From the NCBI GenBank assembly GCA_021798115.1, contig JAJZYM010000009.1:1-57721 (forward strand): DNA of 57,721 nucleotides, written 5' to 3'. A program made the position numbers and the translations under genes. The DNA comes from Pseudomonadota bacterium. Its GTDB lineage: Bacteria > Pseudomonadota > Gammaproteobacteria > JAKAQQ01. Of the stretch, positions 17,259 through 27,332 are shown one piece after another. Positions within the stretch are counted from its first letter, which is position 1. Every line of letters starts with the position of its first letter. The notes below the pieces were generated by a model. The model had not been told where the DNA came from and ran no database searches. It saw nothing but the letters and a program-made list of their open reading frames with translations.

Positions 17259-18461
17259 ATGAGCACCTACCAACTCGTCGAAGAACCCGCCCGCAACGCC
17301 GTCATCAAGGTGATCGGCGTCGGCGGCGGCGGCGGCAACGCCGTCGCCCACATGCAAGCCACCGGCGTCGAGGGCGTCGAGCTCGTGGCCGTCAACACGG
17401 ACCTGCAGGCTCTGCGGGCCACCGGGATCCGCACGGCCGTGCAGATCGGGGCGTCTCTCACCCGCGGACTCGGCGCGGGATCCGATCCGGAGGTTGGGCG
17501 GCAGGCTGCGCTCGAGGACCGCGAGCGGCTCGAGGATCTCGTGCACGGGGCCGATATGGTCTTCATCACCGCGGGGATGGGCGGCGGGACCGGTACCGGA
17601 GCGAGCGCGGTCGTCGCCCAGCTGGCGCGCGAGGCGGGGGCCCTGGTGGTGGCGGTCGTCACCCGGCCCTTCCAGCTCGAGGGGAGGCGGCGCCTCGAGG
17701 CGGCCGAGCGCGGTCTCGAAGTGCTCGGACAGCAGTGCGATTCACTGATCGTCGTTCCCAACGAAAAACTCTTCGCCGTGCTCGGCCCGGACAGCACGCT
17801 CGACGAGGCGTTCGAGACCGCGAACGGTGTCCTCGTCGGTGCCGTCCGCGGTATCGCGGACCTCATCACCCGCCCCGGACGCATCAATCTCGACTTTGCC
17901 GACGTGCGCGCGGTCATGAGCCAGAACGGCACCGCGGTCATGGGCAGCGGGCTTGCCGACGGGCCGGACCGCGCGGCGGTGGCCACGCGGCAGGCGATCG
18001 AAAGCCCGCTCCTCGAGAATGTGACCCTCAAGGGAGCCCGCGGCATGCTCGTCAACATCGGATGCGGAACGAGCCCAACTCTCGCCGAGATCAGCGAGAT
18101 CGGGCGCATGATCGGCGAGGTGGCTGCCGACGACGCGATGGTCAAACTCGGCACCCACCACGACCCCGAGCTCGGGATGCAGCTTCGGGTCACGGTCGTC
18201 GCGACCGGGCTCGGCGGGGCCCGCCCGCCGACGGGGGCGTCCCCGCGGGCGGTTCCCGAACCCGCGCCCGCGTCGCGACCCAAGCCGCTCGGGGTCCGTG
18301 CCGCCCCGCCGCAGCCGCCGCCGCTGTTTCCGGGGTTTGAGCCTCCCGCCGTCGCCTCGCCGCGCCGCCGTGTGGAGCCGCCGAGCCCTCCGGTCCTCGG
18401 GGACGAGGCTCGGGTGGACAGTCCCGATCTTCCGGCCTTCCTCCGCCGTCAGGCGGACTAG
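17259..18461 (+). CDS. ftsZ: Cell division GTPase FtsZ
   Basis: This tubulin homologue assembles the cytokinetic ring. The 400-residue protein has VIGVGGGGGNAVAHM (about 17), the tubulin signature GGGTGTGAS (about 108), the T7-loop region NLDFADVRAVM and the C-terminal peptide DLPAFLRRQAD that binds FtsA, ZipA and ZapD. The start is ATG 17259 behind a strong RBS, AGAGGAGG (17245-17252). It is the only gene from rsmH to here separated from its predecessor by a real gap (61 nt), consistent with higher independent translation. A proline-rich linker spans about residues 325-385. Confidence 0.97.
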   Translation: MSTYQLVEEPARNAVIKVIGVGGGGGNAVAHMQATGVEGVELVAVNTDLQALRATGIRTAVQIGASLTRGLGAGSDPEVGRQAALEDRERLEDLVHGADMVFITAGMGGGTGTGASAVVAQLAREAGALVVAVVTRPFQLEGRRRLEAAERGLEVLGQQCDSLIVVPNEKLFAVLGPDSTLDEAFETANGVLVGAVRGIADLITRPGRINLDFADVRAVMSQNGTAVMGSGLADGPDRAAVATRQAIESPLLENVTLKGARGMLVNIGCGTSPTLAEISEIGRMIGEVAADDAMVKLGTHHDPELGMQLRVTVVATGLGGARPPTGASPRAVPEPAPASRPKPLGVRAAPPQPPPLFPGFEPPAVASPRRRVEPPSPPVLGDEARVDSPDLPAFLRRQAD

Positions 18462-18502
18462 GCGGCGAGGGCGTTGGCCGCCCGCGTTTTGCCGGGAGAT
18501 CA

Positions 18503-18511
18503 TGCTAGAAT
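18503..18511 (+). promoter_or_regulatory. Extended -10 promoter candidate for lpxC
   Basis: TGCTAGAAT (18503-18511) is an extended -10 element between the ftsZ stop and the lpxC GTG, with a predicted start near 18518. No good -35 is visible, as expected for extended -10 promoters. It would allow lpxC to be transcribed apart from the division cluster. Confidence 0.45.
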
Positions 18512-18563
18512 GACCGGCCACGGCCTCCGGCTTTGGTCCGCCGACGGCGTGTGAGGAAACGAC

Positions 18564-19475
18564 GTGCTTCAACAACGGACGCTGCGCCACAGCATCAACG
18601 CCACCGGCATCGGCCTCCACACGGGGGTCAAAGTGCACATGCAGCTCCGACCCGCGGCCCCCGACACGGGCATCGTGTTCCGGCGTACGGATCTTCCCGA
18701 ACCGGTGGAGATCCCGGCCCGGGCGGACAACGTCAGCGAGACCACGCTCTGCACGGCCCTCGGCCGCGACGGCGTGCAGATCGCAACCGTCGAGCACCTC
18801 ATGGCCGCCTTTGCGGGGCTCGGGATCGACAACGCCTACGTCGATCTGAGCGCCGGTGAAGTCCCCATCATGGACGGCAGTTCCGGACCTTTCGTGTTTC
18901 TCATCCAGTCCGCCGGCATCGCCGAACAGGGTGTCGCCAAGCGTTTCGTGCGGGTGCTCGAGCCGATCGAGATTCGCCAGGGCGACCGCCGTGTCCGTCT
19001 GGCGCCCTACGAGGGCTTCCGGGTCGAAGTCGAGATCGATTTCGAACACCCCGTCTTCCGGCGTCACAGCCGGCGGGCCGCGGCCGATTTCTCGACGACG
19101 GCCTTCGTGCGTGAGATCGGCCGTGCCCGCACGTTCGGATTTCTCAAGGATATCGAGGCGCTGCGTCAGCGCGGTCTCACCCTCGGGGCGTCGCTCGAAA
19201 ATTCGATCGCCATCGACGACTACCGGATTCTCAACGAAGACGGACTGCGCTATGAGGACGAGTTCGTGCGGCACAAAATGCTCGACGCCATCGGCGATCT
19301 CTATCTTCTCGGTCGCCCCCTCATTGGGGTCTACGAGGGTTACAAGTGCGGGCACGCCGTCAACAACGCCCTCGTGCGCGCGCTTCTCGAACGGCGCTCG
19401 GCCTGGGAAGAAGTGAGCTACGAGGACCCGCGCCTCGCCCCCGTCTCGTACATCGGAGCTCCGGTCTCCGCCTGA
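18564..19475 (+). CDS. lpxC: UDP-3-O-acyl-GlcNAc deacetylase LpxC
   Basis: LpxC is the zinc amidase committing the cell to lipid A synthesis. The 303-residue protein matches the family along its length: [20 protein letters not shown] at the N-terminus, zinc ligand His in [15 protein letters not shown] (about 79), KHMLD-type HxxxD in [17 protein letters not shown] (about 236-240), and [15 protein letters not shown]. The start is GTG 18564. It stands after ftsZ as in other gammaproteobacteria, and convergent to the DciA-like gene. Confidence 0.96.
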   Translation: MLQQRTLRHSINATGIGLHTGVKVHMQLRPAAPDTGIVFRRTDLPEPVEIPARADNVSETTLCTALGRDGVQIATVEHLMAAFAGLGIDNAYVDLSAGEVPIMDGSSGPFVFLIQSAGIAEQGVAKRFVRVLEPIEIRQGDRRVRLAPYEGFRVEVEIDFEHPVFRRHSRRAAADFSTTAFVREIGRARTFGFLKDIEALRQRGLTLGASLENSIAIDDYRILNEDGLRYEDEFVRHKMLDAIGDLYLLGRPLIGVYEGYKCGHAVNNALVRALLERRSAWEEVSYEDPRLAPVSYIGAPVSA

Positions 19476-19503
19476 ATCCCGTTCCGGGAGAGGCCGCCCC
19501 GCC

Positions 19504-19905
19504 TCAGTGGCCTTGGCGGACCCTGTCGAGAAGCCGATCGAGCGGAGCGTTCGGCGTCCGCAGGGAGGGCCGCGGGCTCCGGGCCGCGTCCGGGCACGGT
19601 GGACCCAGACGGACGACGAGGCGCGGGGCCGAGGGGCCCGAGGAGCGGCGCAGAAGTCCGGCGGCGGCGAAGCGCACGGCCGCGGCGGTCGCCGGGTCGG
19701 TCACGTGCACGACCATCTTCGTCCCGCATCGGCAAGCCCAGAGGAGGCGGTCTCCCAGCCCGAGCTGTTGGCGGAGCTCAAGGGTGAGTCGGCGGGCGTC
19801 CGCCGTGGCCTTGAGCCAGCGCTCGCCGTCTCCGCCCGTGGCGAGCTCACCCTGGCGGAGGAGCGCGGCGCCGCCGGGCGGAGGGGACGGGGGGGGGGAG
19901 GTCAC
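19504..19905 (-). CDS. DUF721/DciA-like protein
   Basis: The 133-residue product has LTLELRQQLGLGDRLLWACR, then GTKMVVHVTDPATAAAVRFA and PRLVVRLGPP, the pattern of DUF721 proteins (a short alpha/beta domain with the run LVV.V.s...A..LR). DciA, of this family, is the ancestral replicative helicase operator in bacteria lacking DnaC. The gene lies between lpxC and secA on the opposite strand, where gammaproteobacterial DUF721 genes are often found, which supports the call. The start is GTG 19905. The sequence is divergent, so the role in DnaB loading is inferred. Confidence 0.7.
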   Translation of the reverse strand: MTSPPPSPPPGGAALLRQGELATGGDGERWLKATADARRLTLELRQQLGLGDRLLWACRCGTKMVVHVTDPATAAAVRFAAAGLLRRSSGPSAPRLVVRLGPPCPDAARSPRPSLRTPNAPLDRLLDRVRQGH

Positions 19906-19979
19906 GACGCACGTCCTCGAGGGGCTCTCCGTTCAGGCTAACACAGCCCCCCTCCTTCGAGGGAGACGGAACGGGCCCG

Positions 19980-20027
19980 TATAATAAAAACAATGACCTC
20001 GCCTGCCGGGGCCGGGATCGGCCCCGG
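19980..20027 (+). promoter_or_regulatory. secA promoter -10 and leader hairpin
   Basis: A perfect TATAAT lies at 19980-19985, predicting transcription from about 19992 and a leader of roughly 77 nt before secA. No convincing -35 is present. Within the leader, CCGGGGCC (20006-20013) and GGCCCCGG (20020-20027) form a perfect 8-bp stem with a 6-nt loop, with no U-run after it. A 38-codon frame starting at ATG 19993 overlaps the secA start out of frame. Confidence 0.5.
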
Positions 20028-20068
20028 ATCGCTGCAGAGGGGCACCGCCTTCCTCGGCCCGCTCTCCC

Positions 20069-22765
20069 ATGTTCCGTCAGATTGCCCGCAAGGTCTTCGG
20101 CAGCCGTAACGAACGCACGCTCCGGCGTCTCGGTCGTCGCGTGGTCGAGATCAACGCGCTCGAGGAGCGGTTCCGGGCCCTCGACGATGAGTCGTTGCGG
20201 GCGACGACCCCCGCGCTGCGTGCGCGACGGGAGGCGGGTGAGGATCTCGAGGCGCTGCTTCCGGAGGCCTTCGCCGCGGTGCGCGAAGCGGGCCGCCGCC
20301 GCCTGGGGCTCCGCCACTTCGACGTTCAGCTCCTCGGAGGGATGGTCCTCCACGAGGGATGCATTGCCGAGATGGCCACCGGCGAGGGCAAGACCCTCGT
20401 CTCCACGCTCGCCGCCTATCTCAACGCGCTCGACGGCAAGGGCGTGCATATCGTGACAGTCAACGACTACCTCGCCCGGCGCGACGCGGCGTGGATGCAG
20501 CCGATCTACGAGGCGCTCGGTCTCGAGGTCGGGGTGATTTTCTCCCAGCAGGACCTCGCGAGCAAGCAGCGCGCCTATCGGGCGGACATCACCTACGGGA
20601 CGAACAACGAGTTCGGTTTCGACTATCTGCGCGACAACATGGCCTTCGTGCCCGAGGACCGTGTGCAGCGGGGGCTCCACTACGCCATCGTCGACGAGGT
20701 CGATTCGGTCCTCATCGACGAGGCCCGCACTCCGCTCATCATTTCCGGCCCGGTCGAGGAGGACGTCCGCCTTTACCAGTCGATCGACCGCATCGCCCGG
20801 CGCCTGACCCCGCAAAAGGAAGAGGGCGGTCCCGGCGACTTCGAGGTCGACGAGAAGGCGCGCCAGGTCCATCTCACCGAGGAAGGGCACGGACACGTCG
20901 AGCGCCTCATGACCGAGGCCGGGCTTCTGCCTGCCGGGGCGAGCCTCTACGATCTCCGTCACCTCCCGCTCCTCCACCATCTCAACGCCGCGCTCCGCGC
21001 CCACACGCTTTACCGGCGCGAAGTCGATTACATCGTTCGCCGCGGTGAGGTGATCATCGTCGACGAGTTCACCGGACGCACGATGGAAGGCCGCCGCTGG
21101 TCCGACGGTCTCCATCAGGCGATCGAGGCCAAGGAAGGCGTGCCCGTGCAGGCCGAGAACCAGACCCTGGCGACGATCACGTTCCAGAACTACTTCCGTC
21201 TCTACGGCAAACTCGCGGGCATGACCGGCACGGCCGACACCGAAGCCTACGAGTTCATGGACATCTACCGCCTCGAGGTGGTGGTCATCCCGACCAACCG
21301 CCCGATGATCCGGCGTGATCTTGGGGATCTCATCTACCTCGGCCGGGCGCGCAAGTTCGAGGCGGTCGTCGAGGATGTCGCCGAACGCCACCGCCGCGGT
21401 CAGCCGGTGCTCATCGGAACCACCTCGATCGAGACCTCCGAGCTTCTCTCCGCGCTTCTCAAGAAACGGGCCATCGTGCACGAGGTCTTGAATGCCAAGC
21501 AGCACGCGCGCGAGGCGCAGATCATCAGCCAGGCCGGTCGCCCGGGAGCGGTGACGATCGCCACCAACATGGCCGGACGGGGCACCGACATCGTGCTCGG
21601 CGGCAACCTCGAGGCCGAGCTCGCCGCGCTCGGCGACCGAGCCGGCGAAGCCCGCCTGCGTGCGGACTGGGATGAACGTCACCGCCGCGTCCTCGAGGCG
21701 GGGGGGCTCGCGGTCATCGGGACCGAACGGCACGAATCCCGACGGATCGACAATCAGCTCCGCGGCCGCTCCGGTCGCCAGGGCGACCCGGGCGAAACCC
21801 GTTTCTACGTTTCGCTCGAAGACGATCTCATGCGGATCTTCGCCGCCGATCGTGTGCGCGGTCTCATGGAACGCTTCGGGATGCACGAGGACGACGCACT
21901 CGAGCACGAATGGGTTTCTCGCGCGATCGAGAACGCCCAGCGCAAGGTCGAGGCCCACAACTACGATCTGCGCAAGCAGCTGCTCGATTACGACGATGTC
22001 GCCAACGAGCAGCGCAAGCTCATCTACGAGGAGCGCAACCGGCTTCTCGACAGCGACGATGTGGGCCCGATCGTCGCCGACATGCGCGCGGGAACGATCC
22101 GCCGCCTGCGCGAGCGCCACCTGCCCACGGGCACCGTCGAGTCACAGTGGGACGTGGCGGGTCTCGAGACGGCGCTCAAGCGGGATTTCGGTCTCGAGGT
22201 TCCGCTGGCACGCTGGCTCCGCGACGAGCCCGGTCTGGCCGAGACGGTGATCGAGGAGCGGATCGCGGCGGCGTTTGATGCCGCCGAGGCCCGTCTGGCC
22301 GCCGCCGCCGGCGCGGAGGAGCTCAGGACGCTGCGCAAGCAGGTGCTGCTCTACACGCTCGACACCCTGTGGAAGGAACATCTCGCCGCGATGGACTATC
22401 TCCGCCAGGGCATCCATCTTCGCGGGTACGCCCAGGAAGACCCCAAGCAGGCGTACAAGCGCGAGGCGTTTGCCATGTTCACCGCGCTCCTCGACCGCAT
22501 CCAGGAGGAGAGCGTGGCCACTCTCCTGCGCGTGGAGGTGGCGCCTGAGGCCCTCCCGGATCGCCGACGGCCCGAGAAGATGGTCTACGAGCACCCCTCG
22601 GGGGCGGGTTACGACCCCACCGGCGGGCCCGCAGCGGGGTCGCCCGCGGACGAAGGGACCCCGGTGCCCTACGTGCGCGAGAGTCGCAAGATCGGCCGCA
22701 ACGAGCCGTGCCCCTGCGGTTCCGGCCTCAAGTACAAGCAGTGCCACGGACGCCTCGACCGCTGA
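20069..22765 (+). CDS. secA: Preprotein translocase ATPase SecA
   Basis: SecA is the motor that pushes unfolded preproteins through SecYEG. The 898-residue product has Walker [18 protein letters not shown] (about 102), [19 protein letters not shown], the [20 protein letters not shown] region (about 370), [16 protein letters not shown] (about 502), and [19 protein letters not shown]. The C-terminus carries the SecB/phospholipid-binding zinc motif [14 protein letters not shown]. The start is ATG 20069, as [16 protein letters not shown] matches the family. It overlaps the Nudix gene downstream. Confidence 0.97.
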   Translation: MFRQIARKVFGSRNERTLRRLGRRVVEINALEERFRALDDESLRATTPALRARREAGEDLEALLPEAFAAVREAGRRRLGLRHFDVQLLGGMVLHEGCIAEMATGEGKTLVSTLAAYLNALDGKGVHIVTVNDYLARRDAAWMQPIYEALGLEVGVIFSQQDLASKQRAYRADITYGTNNEFGFDYLRDNMAFVPEDRVQRGLHYAIVDEVDSVLIDEARTPLIISGPVEEDVRLYQSIDRIARRLTPQKEEGGPGDFEVDEKARQVHLTEEGHGHVERLMTEAGLLPAGASLYDLRHLPLLHHLNAALRAHTLYRREVDYIVRRGEVIIVDEFTGRTMEGRRWSDGLHQAIEAKEGVPVQAENQTLATITFQNYFRLYGKLAGMTGTADTEAYEFMDIYRLEVVVIPTNRPMIRRDLGDLIYLGRARKFEAVVEDVAERHRRGQPVLIGTTSIETSELLSALLKKRAIVHEVLNAKQHAREAQIISQAGRPGAVTIATNMAGRGTDIVLGGNLEAELAALGDRAGEARLRADWDERHRRVLEAGGLAVIGTERHESRRIDNQLRGRSGRQGDPGETRFYVSLEDDLMRIFAADRVRGLMERFGMHEDDALEHEWVSRAIENAQRKVEAHNYDLRKQLLDYDDVANEQRKLIYEERNRLLDSDDVGPIVADMRAGTIRRLRERHLPTGTVESQWDVAGLETALKRDFGLEVPLARWLRDEPGLAETVIEERIAAAFDAAEARLAAAAGAEELRTLRKQVLLYTLDTLWKEHLAAMDYLRQGIHLRGYAQEDPKQAYKREAFAMFTALLDRIQEESVATLLRVEVAPEALPDRRRPEKMVYEHPSGAGYDPTGGPAAGSPADEGTPVPYVRESRKIGRNEPCPCGSGLKYKQCHGRLDR

Positions 22766-23712
22766 AGGATAGACTCACCGTCGTGGCCGTGGTCCTCGAC
22801 GACGGCGACGGGCGGGTTCTCGTGCAGGAGCGTCCGTCCTCGAAACCCGCGGCCGGCTTCTGGGAGTTTCCCGGCGGCAAGGTGGACGGGGGAGAAACGC
22901 CCGAAGTCGCGCTCGAACGCGAACTCCGCGAGGAGCTCGGCGTCGACCTCGCCGAGGCCCCTCGGTGGGAGCCCGCTCTCCCGATTCGACCCGAGGGCGG
23001 GGCGCGCGGGAGCCGACTTCTCTGGGGAAGGGTGGGGCGCTGGAGCGGCGAGCCCGTGGCCCGCGAAGGGCAGACGTTCGCCTGGCTCAACCCCGTGGAA
23101 CTCCTCCGCATTCCGCTCCTTCCGGCCGATCTTCCCATCGTGGCCCGGCTCCTCCTTCCGCCGCGGCTTGCGATCACACCGCCCGCCGGGGGAATGCCCG
23201 AGCGGCTCGAGGAACGTCTCGAGGCCCTTCTCGACGAAGGGTTCGGAGGGGTCTTGGCCCGTTTCCCGGCCCTCGATCCCGAGATTCGCCAAACGCTCTC
23301 GGCGCGTCTGCGTGAGGTCTGCGCACGTCGCGGGGGGGTATGTCTCGTGCACGAACGGGAGGATCTCGCACGCCGGATCGGCGCCGAAGGGGTCCATCAT
23401 CCGGCGGCTTCCCTCTCGCGTCGCCGGCTCCCCTCGGGCGCCGGTCTTCTTCACGGCGTCTCGGTGCACGACCGGCCCGAACTCGAGAGGGCGTTGAGGC
23501 TGGGCGCCCACTATCTCTTGCTCGGTCCGGTCCGTCCGACGGCCTCCCATCCCGACCGCCCCCCCCTGGGGTGGGAAGCGTTCGCCGCCCTGACCGCGTT
23601 GGCTCCGGTGCCGGTCTACGCCCTGGGCGGGCTCGGCCGCGACGATCTCGAGCGCGCGCGCCTCGCCGGAGCGCACGGGATCGCGCTCCTGAGCGGTTGC
23701 GACTGGAGCTGA
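22741..23712 (+). CDS. Nudix (MutT-type) hydrolase fused to ThiE-like domain
   Basis: The N-terminal domain (about 1-140) is a MutT-type pyrophosphohydrolase with the complete Nudix box [20 protein letters not shown] followed by ELG, consistent with removal of oxidised nucleotides such as 8-oxo-dGTP. The C-terminal half (about 145-323) resembles thiamine-phosphate synthase TIM barrels ([56 protein letters not shown]). This two-domain arrangement is known downstream of secA in other gammaproteobacteria. GTG 22741 was chosen; GTG 22708 would overlap secA more. Whether the second domain still makes thiamine phosphate is unknown. Confidence 0.88.
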   Translation: MPRTPRPLKDRLTVVAVVLDDGDGRVLVQERPSSKPAAGFWEFPGGKVDGGETPEVALERELREELGVDLAEAPRWEPALPIRPEGGARGSRLLWGRVGRWSGEPVAREGQTFAWLNPVELLRIPLLPADLPIVARLLLPPRLAITPPAGGMPERLEERLEALLDEGFGGVLARFPALDPEIRQTLSARLREVCARRGGVCLVHEREDLARRIGAEGVHHPAASLSRRRLPSGAGLLHGVSVHDRPELERALRLGAHYLLLGPVRPTASHPDRPPLGWEAFAALTALAPVPVYALGGLGRDDLERARLAGAHGIALLSGCDWS

Positions 23713-23821
23713 GCGTTCGGGGGCTCAAGGCCGCCCCGCCTGTCTCCTGGGTGCGGGTGGGGACGGGCCCGGGAAGACCTGGCCCGATCCACAGACCAAC
23801 CCTCGGGGAGAGCCTCGCTCC

Positions 23822-24616
23822 TCAGAGCACGGCGAGCACGAGCCGGAAATCAATGGTCTCCGCGCAGGGATTGCCGCGCCGTTCCGCGTCCGGAAAGTCG
23901 CGGAAGCGAACCGTGAGGCGGTAGCGGCCGGCACTGATCTCCGGATAGAGGCGCCGTGCGAGAGGGAGGCTCAGACGCACGAGCTGGACCGGAGGATCCT
24001 GGCCCGTGAGTTCGCGTTCGTAATGCCCTCCTTCCGCCCGGCAGGACTCCGGGTTGGCGCTTGCGCGCACGAGGCGGAGGTAGGTGACGAGAGCGTCGCG
24101 CAGGGGCGCGAGCATCGTGATCCAGCGGTCGAGATCGCGTGTGCGCTCCTCTTCGTCGAGGGCGGTCCACAGACGGTAGGAGGGGATGTCCGCGCCGTTG
24201 ATGCCTCCCGGCGCCACGGCCCTCTGGCGGAGGGTGGCGAGGAGGTCGCTGGCGCGCAGGCGGTCGACGAACCGCCCCTCGACGGCAAAGAGACGGCGCC
24301 GACGTTCGCCGATCTCCTCGAGGGTGGAGGCAAGACGCGGTCCGTGGGCGTCGCGGCGCCCGTCGAAACGGCGCAAGAGGAGTTCGAGGCGCTCGAGTTC
24401 CTTGAGGACTTCGGTGCGGACGTCGCCGCGGCCGAGGAGCTCCCCGAGTTCGAGGAGGCTCTGGGCGGCGAGCGTGGCCTCGAGCGGACGGCCTCCCCGC
24501 TGACGGAGTTCGTGAAGCCGAAGAAGAAGGGCCTCGAGGCGGAGGAAGAGGCGCATCCTCTCGCCGAGGGGGTGCTCGAAGACGATTTCGTCCGAGGCGG
24601 GAGCGGGTGTGTTCAC
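23822..24616 (-). CDS. zapD: Cell division protein ZapD
   Basis: ZapD crosslinks FtsZ filaments by binding the FtsZ C-terminal peptide. The 264-residue product begins at GTG 24616 (VNTPAPASDEIVFEHPLGER), where the FEHPLGERMR stretch matches the family (E. coli FEHPLNEKMR). Further matches are FVDRLRASDLLATLRQRA-type helices, DIPSYRLW, and a C-terminal beta domain ending in VRFRDF. The stop of coaE overlaps its start (GTGA). The order pilD-coaE-zapD is a well-known gammaproteobacterial arrangement, and the target FtsZ is encoded 6 kb away. Confidence 0.92.
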   Translation of the reverse strand: MNTPAPASDEIVFEHPLGERMRLFLRLEALLLRLHELRQRGGRPLEATLAAQSLLELGELLGRGDVRTEVLKELERLELLLRRFDGRRDAHGPRLASTLEEIGERRRRLFAVEGRFVDRLRASDLLATLRQRAVAPGGINGADIPSYRLWTALDEEERTRDLDRWITMLAPLRDALVTYLRLVRASANPESCRAEGGHYERELTGQDPPVQLVRLSLPLARRLYPEISAGRYRLTVRFRDFPDAERRGNPCAETIDFRLVLAVL

Positions 24617-25221
24617 GGGCGGGCGAGCGTCCGGCGGTGTCGGGCCAGGAGGGCGGCGGCCGCGTGCGGGATCTCTTCCACGGGCCCCTCTCCGAAGAGG
24701 AGGTCGTCGGCGAGAGCGATCCGGCTCGCCCGGTCGGCCTGGCACGCGAGGGCACGCCGCGCCGTCGCCTCGTCGTACCCGTCGCGTCGCCGGAGTCGGG
24801 CGATCTGGACCGCCGGGGAGCAGTCGACGACGACGACGCGGGCCGCGGGCAAGGGGCGGGGGGCGAGCTCGGCGTACAGAGGGACGACGGCGAGGACGGG
24901 GGGCGGAAGCCGCGCCGCGCGCCGGAGGATTTCGGCGCGGGCCGCGGGGTGCAGCAGGTTCTCAAGACGCCGGCGGAGCGTCTCGTCGGCGAAAAGGGCG
25001 CGCCGCAGGGCGGCGCGGTCGACCCCCCCTCCGGGGGCGGGAAAGGTCGATCCGGCGAGGGCGGTGAAGGCGTTGTGGAGGGCGCCTCCGGGACGCGTGA
25101 GTTCCCGCACCACCTCGTCGGCTTCGATCACCGTGCCGCCCGCGGCGGCGTACGCCCGGGCCAAGGTGCTTTTCCCTGACGCGATCCCGCCCGTGAGGAC
25201 GATAAGCGGAACCTCCCTCAT
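24613..25221 (-). CDS. coaE: Dephospho-CoA kinase
   Basis: CoaE performs the last step of coenzyme A synthesis, phosphorylating the 3'-OH of dephospho-CoA. The 202-residue product starts at ATG 25221 (MREVPLIVLTGGIASGKSTL, with the P-loop), followed by EADEVVRELTRPG and VPLYAEL. The open frame reads back well into pilD, but only this start gives the P-loop at the N-terminus. It overlaps pilD upstream and zapD downstream by 4 nt each. Confidence 0.95.
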   Translation of the reverse strand: MREVPLIVLTGGIASGKSTLARAYAAAGGTVIEADEVVRELTRPGGALHNAFTALAGSTFPAPGGGVDRAALRRALFADETLRRRLENLLHPAARAEILRRAARLPPPVLAVVPLYAELAPRPLPAARVVVVDCSPAVQIARLRRRDGYDEATARRALACQADRASRIALADDLLFGEGPVEEIPHAAAALLARHRRTLARP

Positions 25222-26054
25222 CCGTGCGGGAAGGCGAGGTGGAGCCAGCCTGAGGTGATGGCGTGACCCGCGAGGAGGCTCACGAGGCCCCCGGCGGCCA
25301 GGAAGGGCCCAAAGGGGATCGGGGTGTCGCTCCGCAGGCGCCGGGTCGCGATGAGGCCCAGGCCGACGATCGAGCCCAGGGCGGAGGCGACGAGGATGAC
25401 GAGCGGCAGCCGCGCGAGACCCAGCCACGCGCCGAGGAGGGCGTAGAGTTTGAAGTCGCCGTAGCCCATGCCCTCCTTGCCCGTCACGAGACGGAAAAGA
25501 TGGTAGAGGCTCCAGAGTGAGAGGTAGCCTACCGCGGCTCCGAGCACCGCCGAGCGGAGCGACGTCAGGACGCCGGGGATGTTGATGAGGAGCCCGAGCC
25601 AGAGCCCCGGAAGCGTGATTTCGTCCGGCAGTACCCGGTGATCGAGATCGATGACGGTGAGCGCAAGAAGAATCCAGTAAAGCAGCATGGCCGCCACCGC
25701 GCGAAGCGGGTTGTCTACGGCCACGGCGAGGAGACCGGCGCCGAGGGCGGCGGCGATCTCGACGAGCGGATAACGGATCGGGATGGAGGCCCCGCAGTGC
25801 CGGCAACGGCCGTGCAGGAGGATCCAGCTCAGGACGGGGACGTTGTCCCAGGGCGCGATGGCGTGCGCGCAGCGGGGGCAGTGTGATCCGGGCCGGGCGA
25901 GGTTGTACGGCCCGCTCGGGCGGGCCGCGTCCGCGTCCGGGGCGAGCTCGAGCATGCGCGGGAGACGGTGGGCGACGACGTTGAGAAAACTTCCGACGAT
26001 GAGCCCGACCAGGACCGCCGCGGGGAGGAACACCGTCGCGAAGGGCGGTGCCAT
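25218..26054 (-). CDS. pilD: Prepilin leader peptidase/N-methyltransferase PilD
   Basis: PilD is an inner-membrane aspartyl protease that cleaves and N-methylates type IV prepilins and type II pseudopilins. The 278-residue polytopic product has the N-terminal GSFLNVVAHRLPRM, the zinc-binding double CxxC in CPRCAHAIAPWDNVP and CRHCGASIPIRYP (about 59-100), and the catalytic Asp pair in LTVIDLDHRVLPDEITLPG and GKEGMGYGDFKLYALLGAWLG-type region (GDFK). It is bifunctional by the presence of the cysteine motif. The start touches the pilC stop. Confidence 0.95.
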   Translation of the reverse strand: MAPPFATVFLPAAVLVGLIVGSFLNVVAHRLPRMLELAPDADAARPSGPYNLARPGSHCPRCAHAIAPWDNVPVLSWILLHGRCRHCGASIPIRYPLVEIAAALGAGLLAVAVDNPLRAVAAMLLYWILLALTVIDLDHRVLPDEITLPGLWLGLLINIPGVLTSLRSAVLGAAVGYLSLWSLYHLFRLVTGKEGMGYGDFKLYALLGAWLGLARLPLVILVASALGSIVGLGLIATRRLRSDTPIPFGPFLAAGGLVSLLAGHAITSGWLHLAFPHG

Positions 26055-27310
26055 CAGCCGACCGCTTGTCCGAGCTGAAAGATCGGAAGATACATGGCGA
26101 TCACGATGGCGCCCACGATCGTGCCCAGGATCACGATGATCATCGGCTCGAGCAGCGTGCTCAGCGAGTCGACGGCGTTGTCGACCTCTTCTTCGTAGAT
26201 GACCGCGACACGGTTGGCCATGTCCTGGAGTTTGCCGGATTCTTCACCGATCTTGAGCATTTGGATGACGTCGATCGGGAACATGTCGGTCTGCTCGAGG
26301 GCGAGGTAGAGTTTTTGCCCGCCGGCGATCTGGTCCCGGGCGCGGAGGATCGCGTCGCGGTAGAGCCGGTTGCCGACCGCACCCGAGAGGGTGGTGAACC
26401 CCTCGACGAGAGGGATGCCGGAACCGAAGAGGGTGGCGAGCGTGCGGTTGAAGCGGGCGAGGATCGACTTGCGCAGGATCGCTCCGATGACGGGGATCCG
26501 GAGCACCGCGCCGTCGACGGCGTACTGCATCGACACCGAGCGTTTGTAGAGGGCGTAGATGCCGCTCCCGAGAAGCACGGCGGCCCCGAGGTAGATCGGC
26601 CCGTAGGTGCGGAGACTCTGCGAGATGTTGATCACCATCTGCGTATAGGCCGGAAGACTCTCGCCCGCCCCCTGGAAGAGTTTCTGGAAGACGGGGATGA
26701 CCTTGACCAGAAGCACGATGATGACGAGCACGGCCACGCAGATGACCGAGATCGGATAGATCATCGCCTTCTTGACCTTGCCCTTGATGTATTCGGTTTT
26801 TTCCTTGTAGGTGGCGATCTTGGCGAGAAGGGAACTCATTTGTCCGGAGACTTCGCCCGCCTGGACGAGATTGATGTAGAGGGGTTCGAAATACTTCGGG
26901 TGGGCGGCGAGCGCCTGGGAGAGCGCGGTCCCCGAGCGCACGTCGGTTTCGAGGTGGCTCACGAGCTCGCTCATGCGGGGGTTGGCGTTGCCGGCGGCGA
27001 TGATCGCGAGCGATGTATCGAGCGGCACGCCGGCATCGAGAAGGGTCGCGAGCTGGCGGGTGAAGCCGGCGATGTCGCGTCCCCGGATTCGGCGCCCTCC
27101 GCCGCGCTTCCTCTCGGCGCGGATCCGTTCGACGGTGATGCCCTGGCGGCGGAGGTCGGCCCGGACGTTGCTCTGCGTGGAGGCGGTGACGCGTCCGCGG
27201 ATCCGCCGCCCACGGGCATCACGCCCTCTCCAAAAAAACGTCTTCAGAGTCGGACCCTGCGCCTTCGCCACGGGGCGCGAAGTGCGGGTACGCGGGGAGG
27301 GTGTGGCCAT
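26054..27310 (-). CDS. pilC: Type IV pilus inner-membrane platform protein PilC
   Basis: PilC is the T2SF/GspF-family membrane protein that couples the assembly ATPase to pilin insertion. The 418-residue product has two T2SF repeats: FTRQLATLLDAGVPLDTSLA (about 86) and FNRTLATLFGSGIPLVEGF (about 288), with hydrophobic segments following each (about 185-205, 235-255, 390-412). YIKGKVKKAMIYPISVI fits the family. The N-terminus KTFFWRGRDARGRRIRGRV is typical. It is separated from pilB by 22 nt. Confidence 0.94.
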   Translation of the reverse strand: MATPSPRTRTSRPVAKAQGPTLKTFFWRGRDARGRRIRGRVTASTQSNVRADLRRQGITVERIRAERKRGGGRRIRGRDIAGFTRQLATLLDAGVPLDTSLAIIAAGNANPRMSELVSHLETDVRSGTALSQALAAHPKYFEPLYINLVQAGEVSGQMSSLLAKIATYKEKTEYIKGKVKKAMIYPISVICVAVLVIIVLLVKVIPVFQKLFQGAGESLPAYTQMVINISQSLRTYGPIYLGAAVLLGSGIYALYKRSVSMQYAVDGAVLRIPVIGAILRKSILARFNRTLATLFGSGIPLVEGFTTLSGAVGNRLYRDAILRARDQIAGGQKLYLALEQTDMFPIDVIQMLKIGEESGKLQDMANRVAVIYEEEVDNAVDSLSTLLEPMIIVILGTIVGAIVIAMYLPIFQLGQAVG

Positions 27311-27332
27311 GACCGGCGCTCCTCAGCAAGGC

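Noticed and set aside
19993-20109. SecM homologue ahead of secA
   Set aside because: The small frame has GAGIGPG but lacks a signal sequence and the upstream Phe/Trp residues of the SecM arrest motif.
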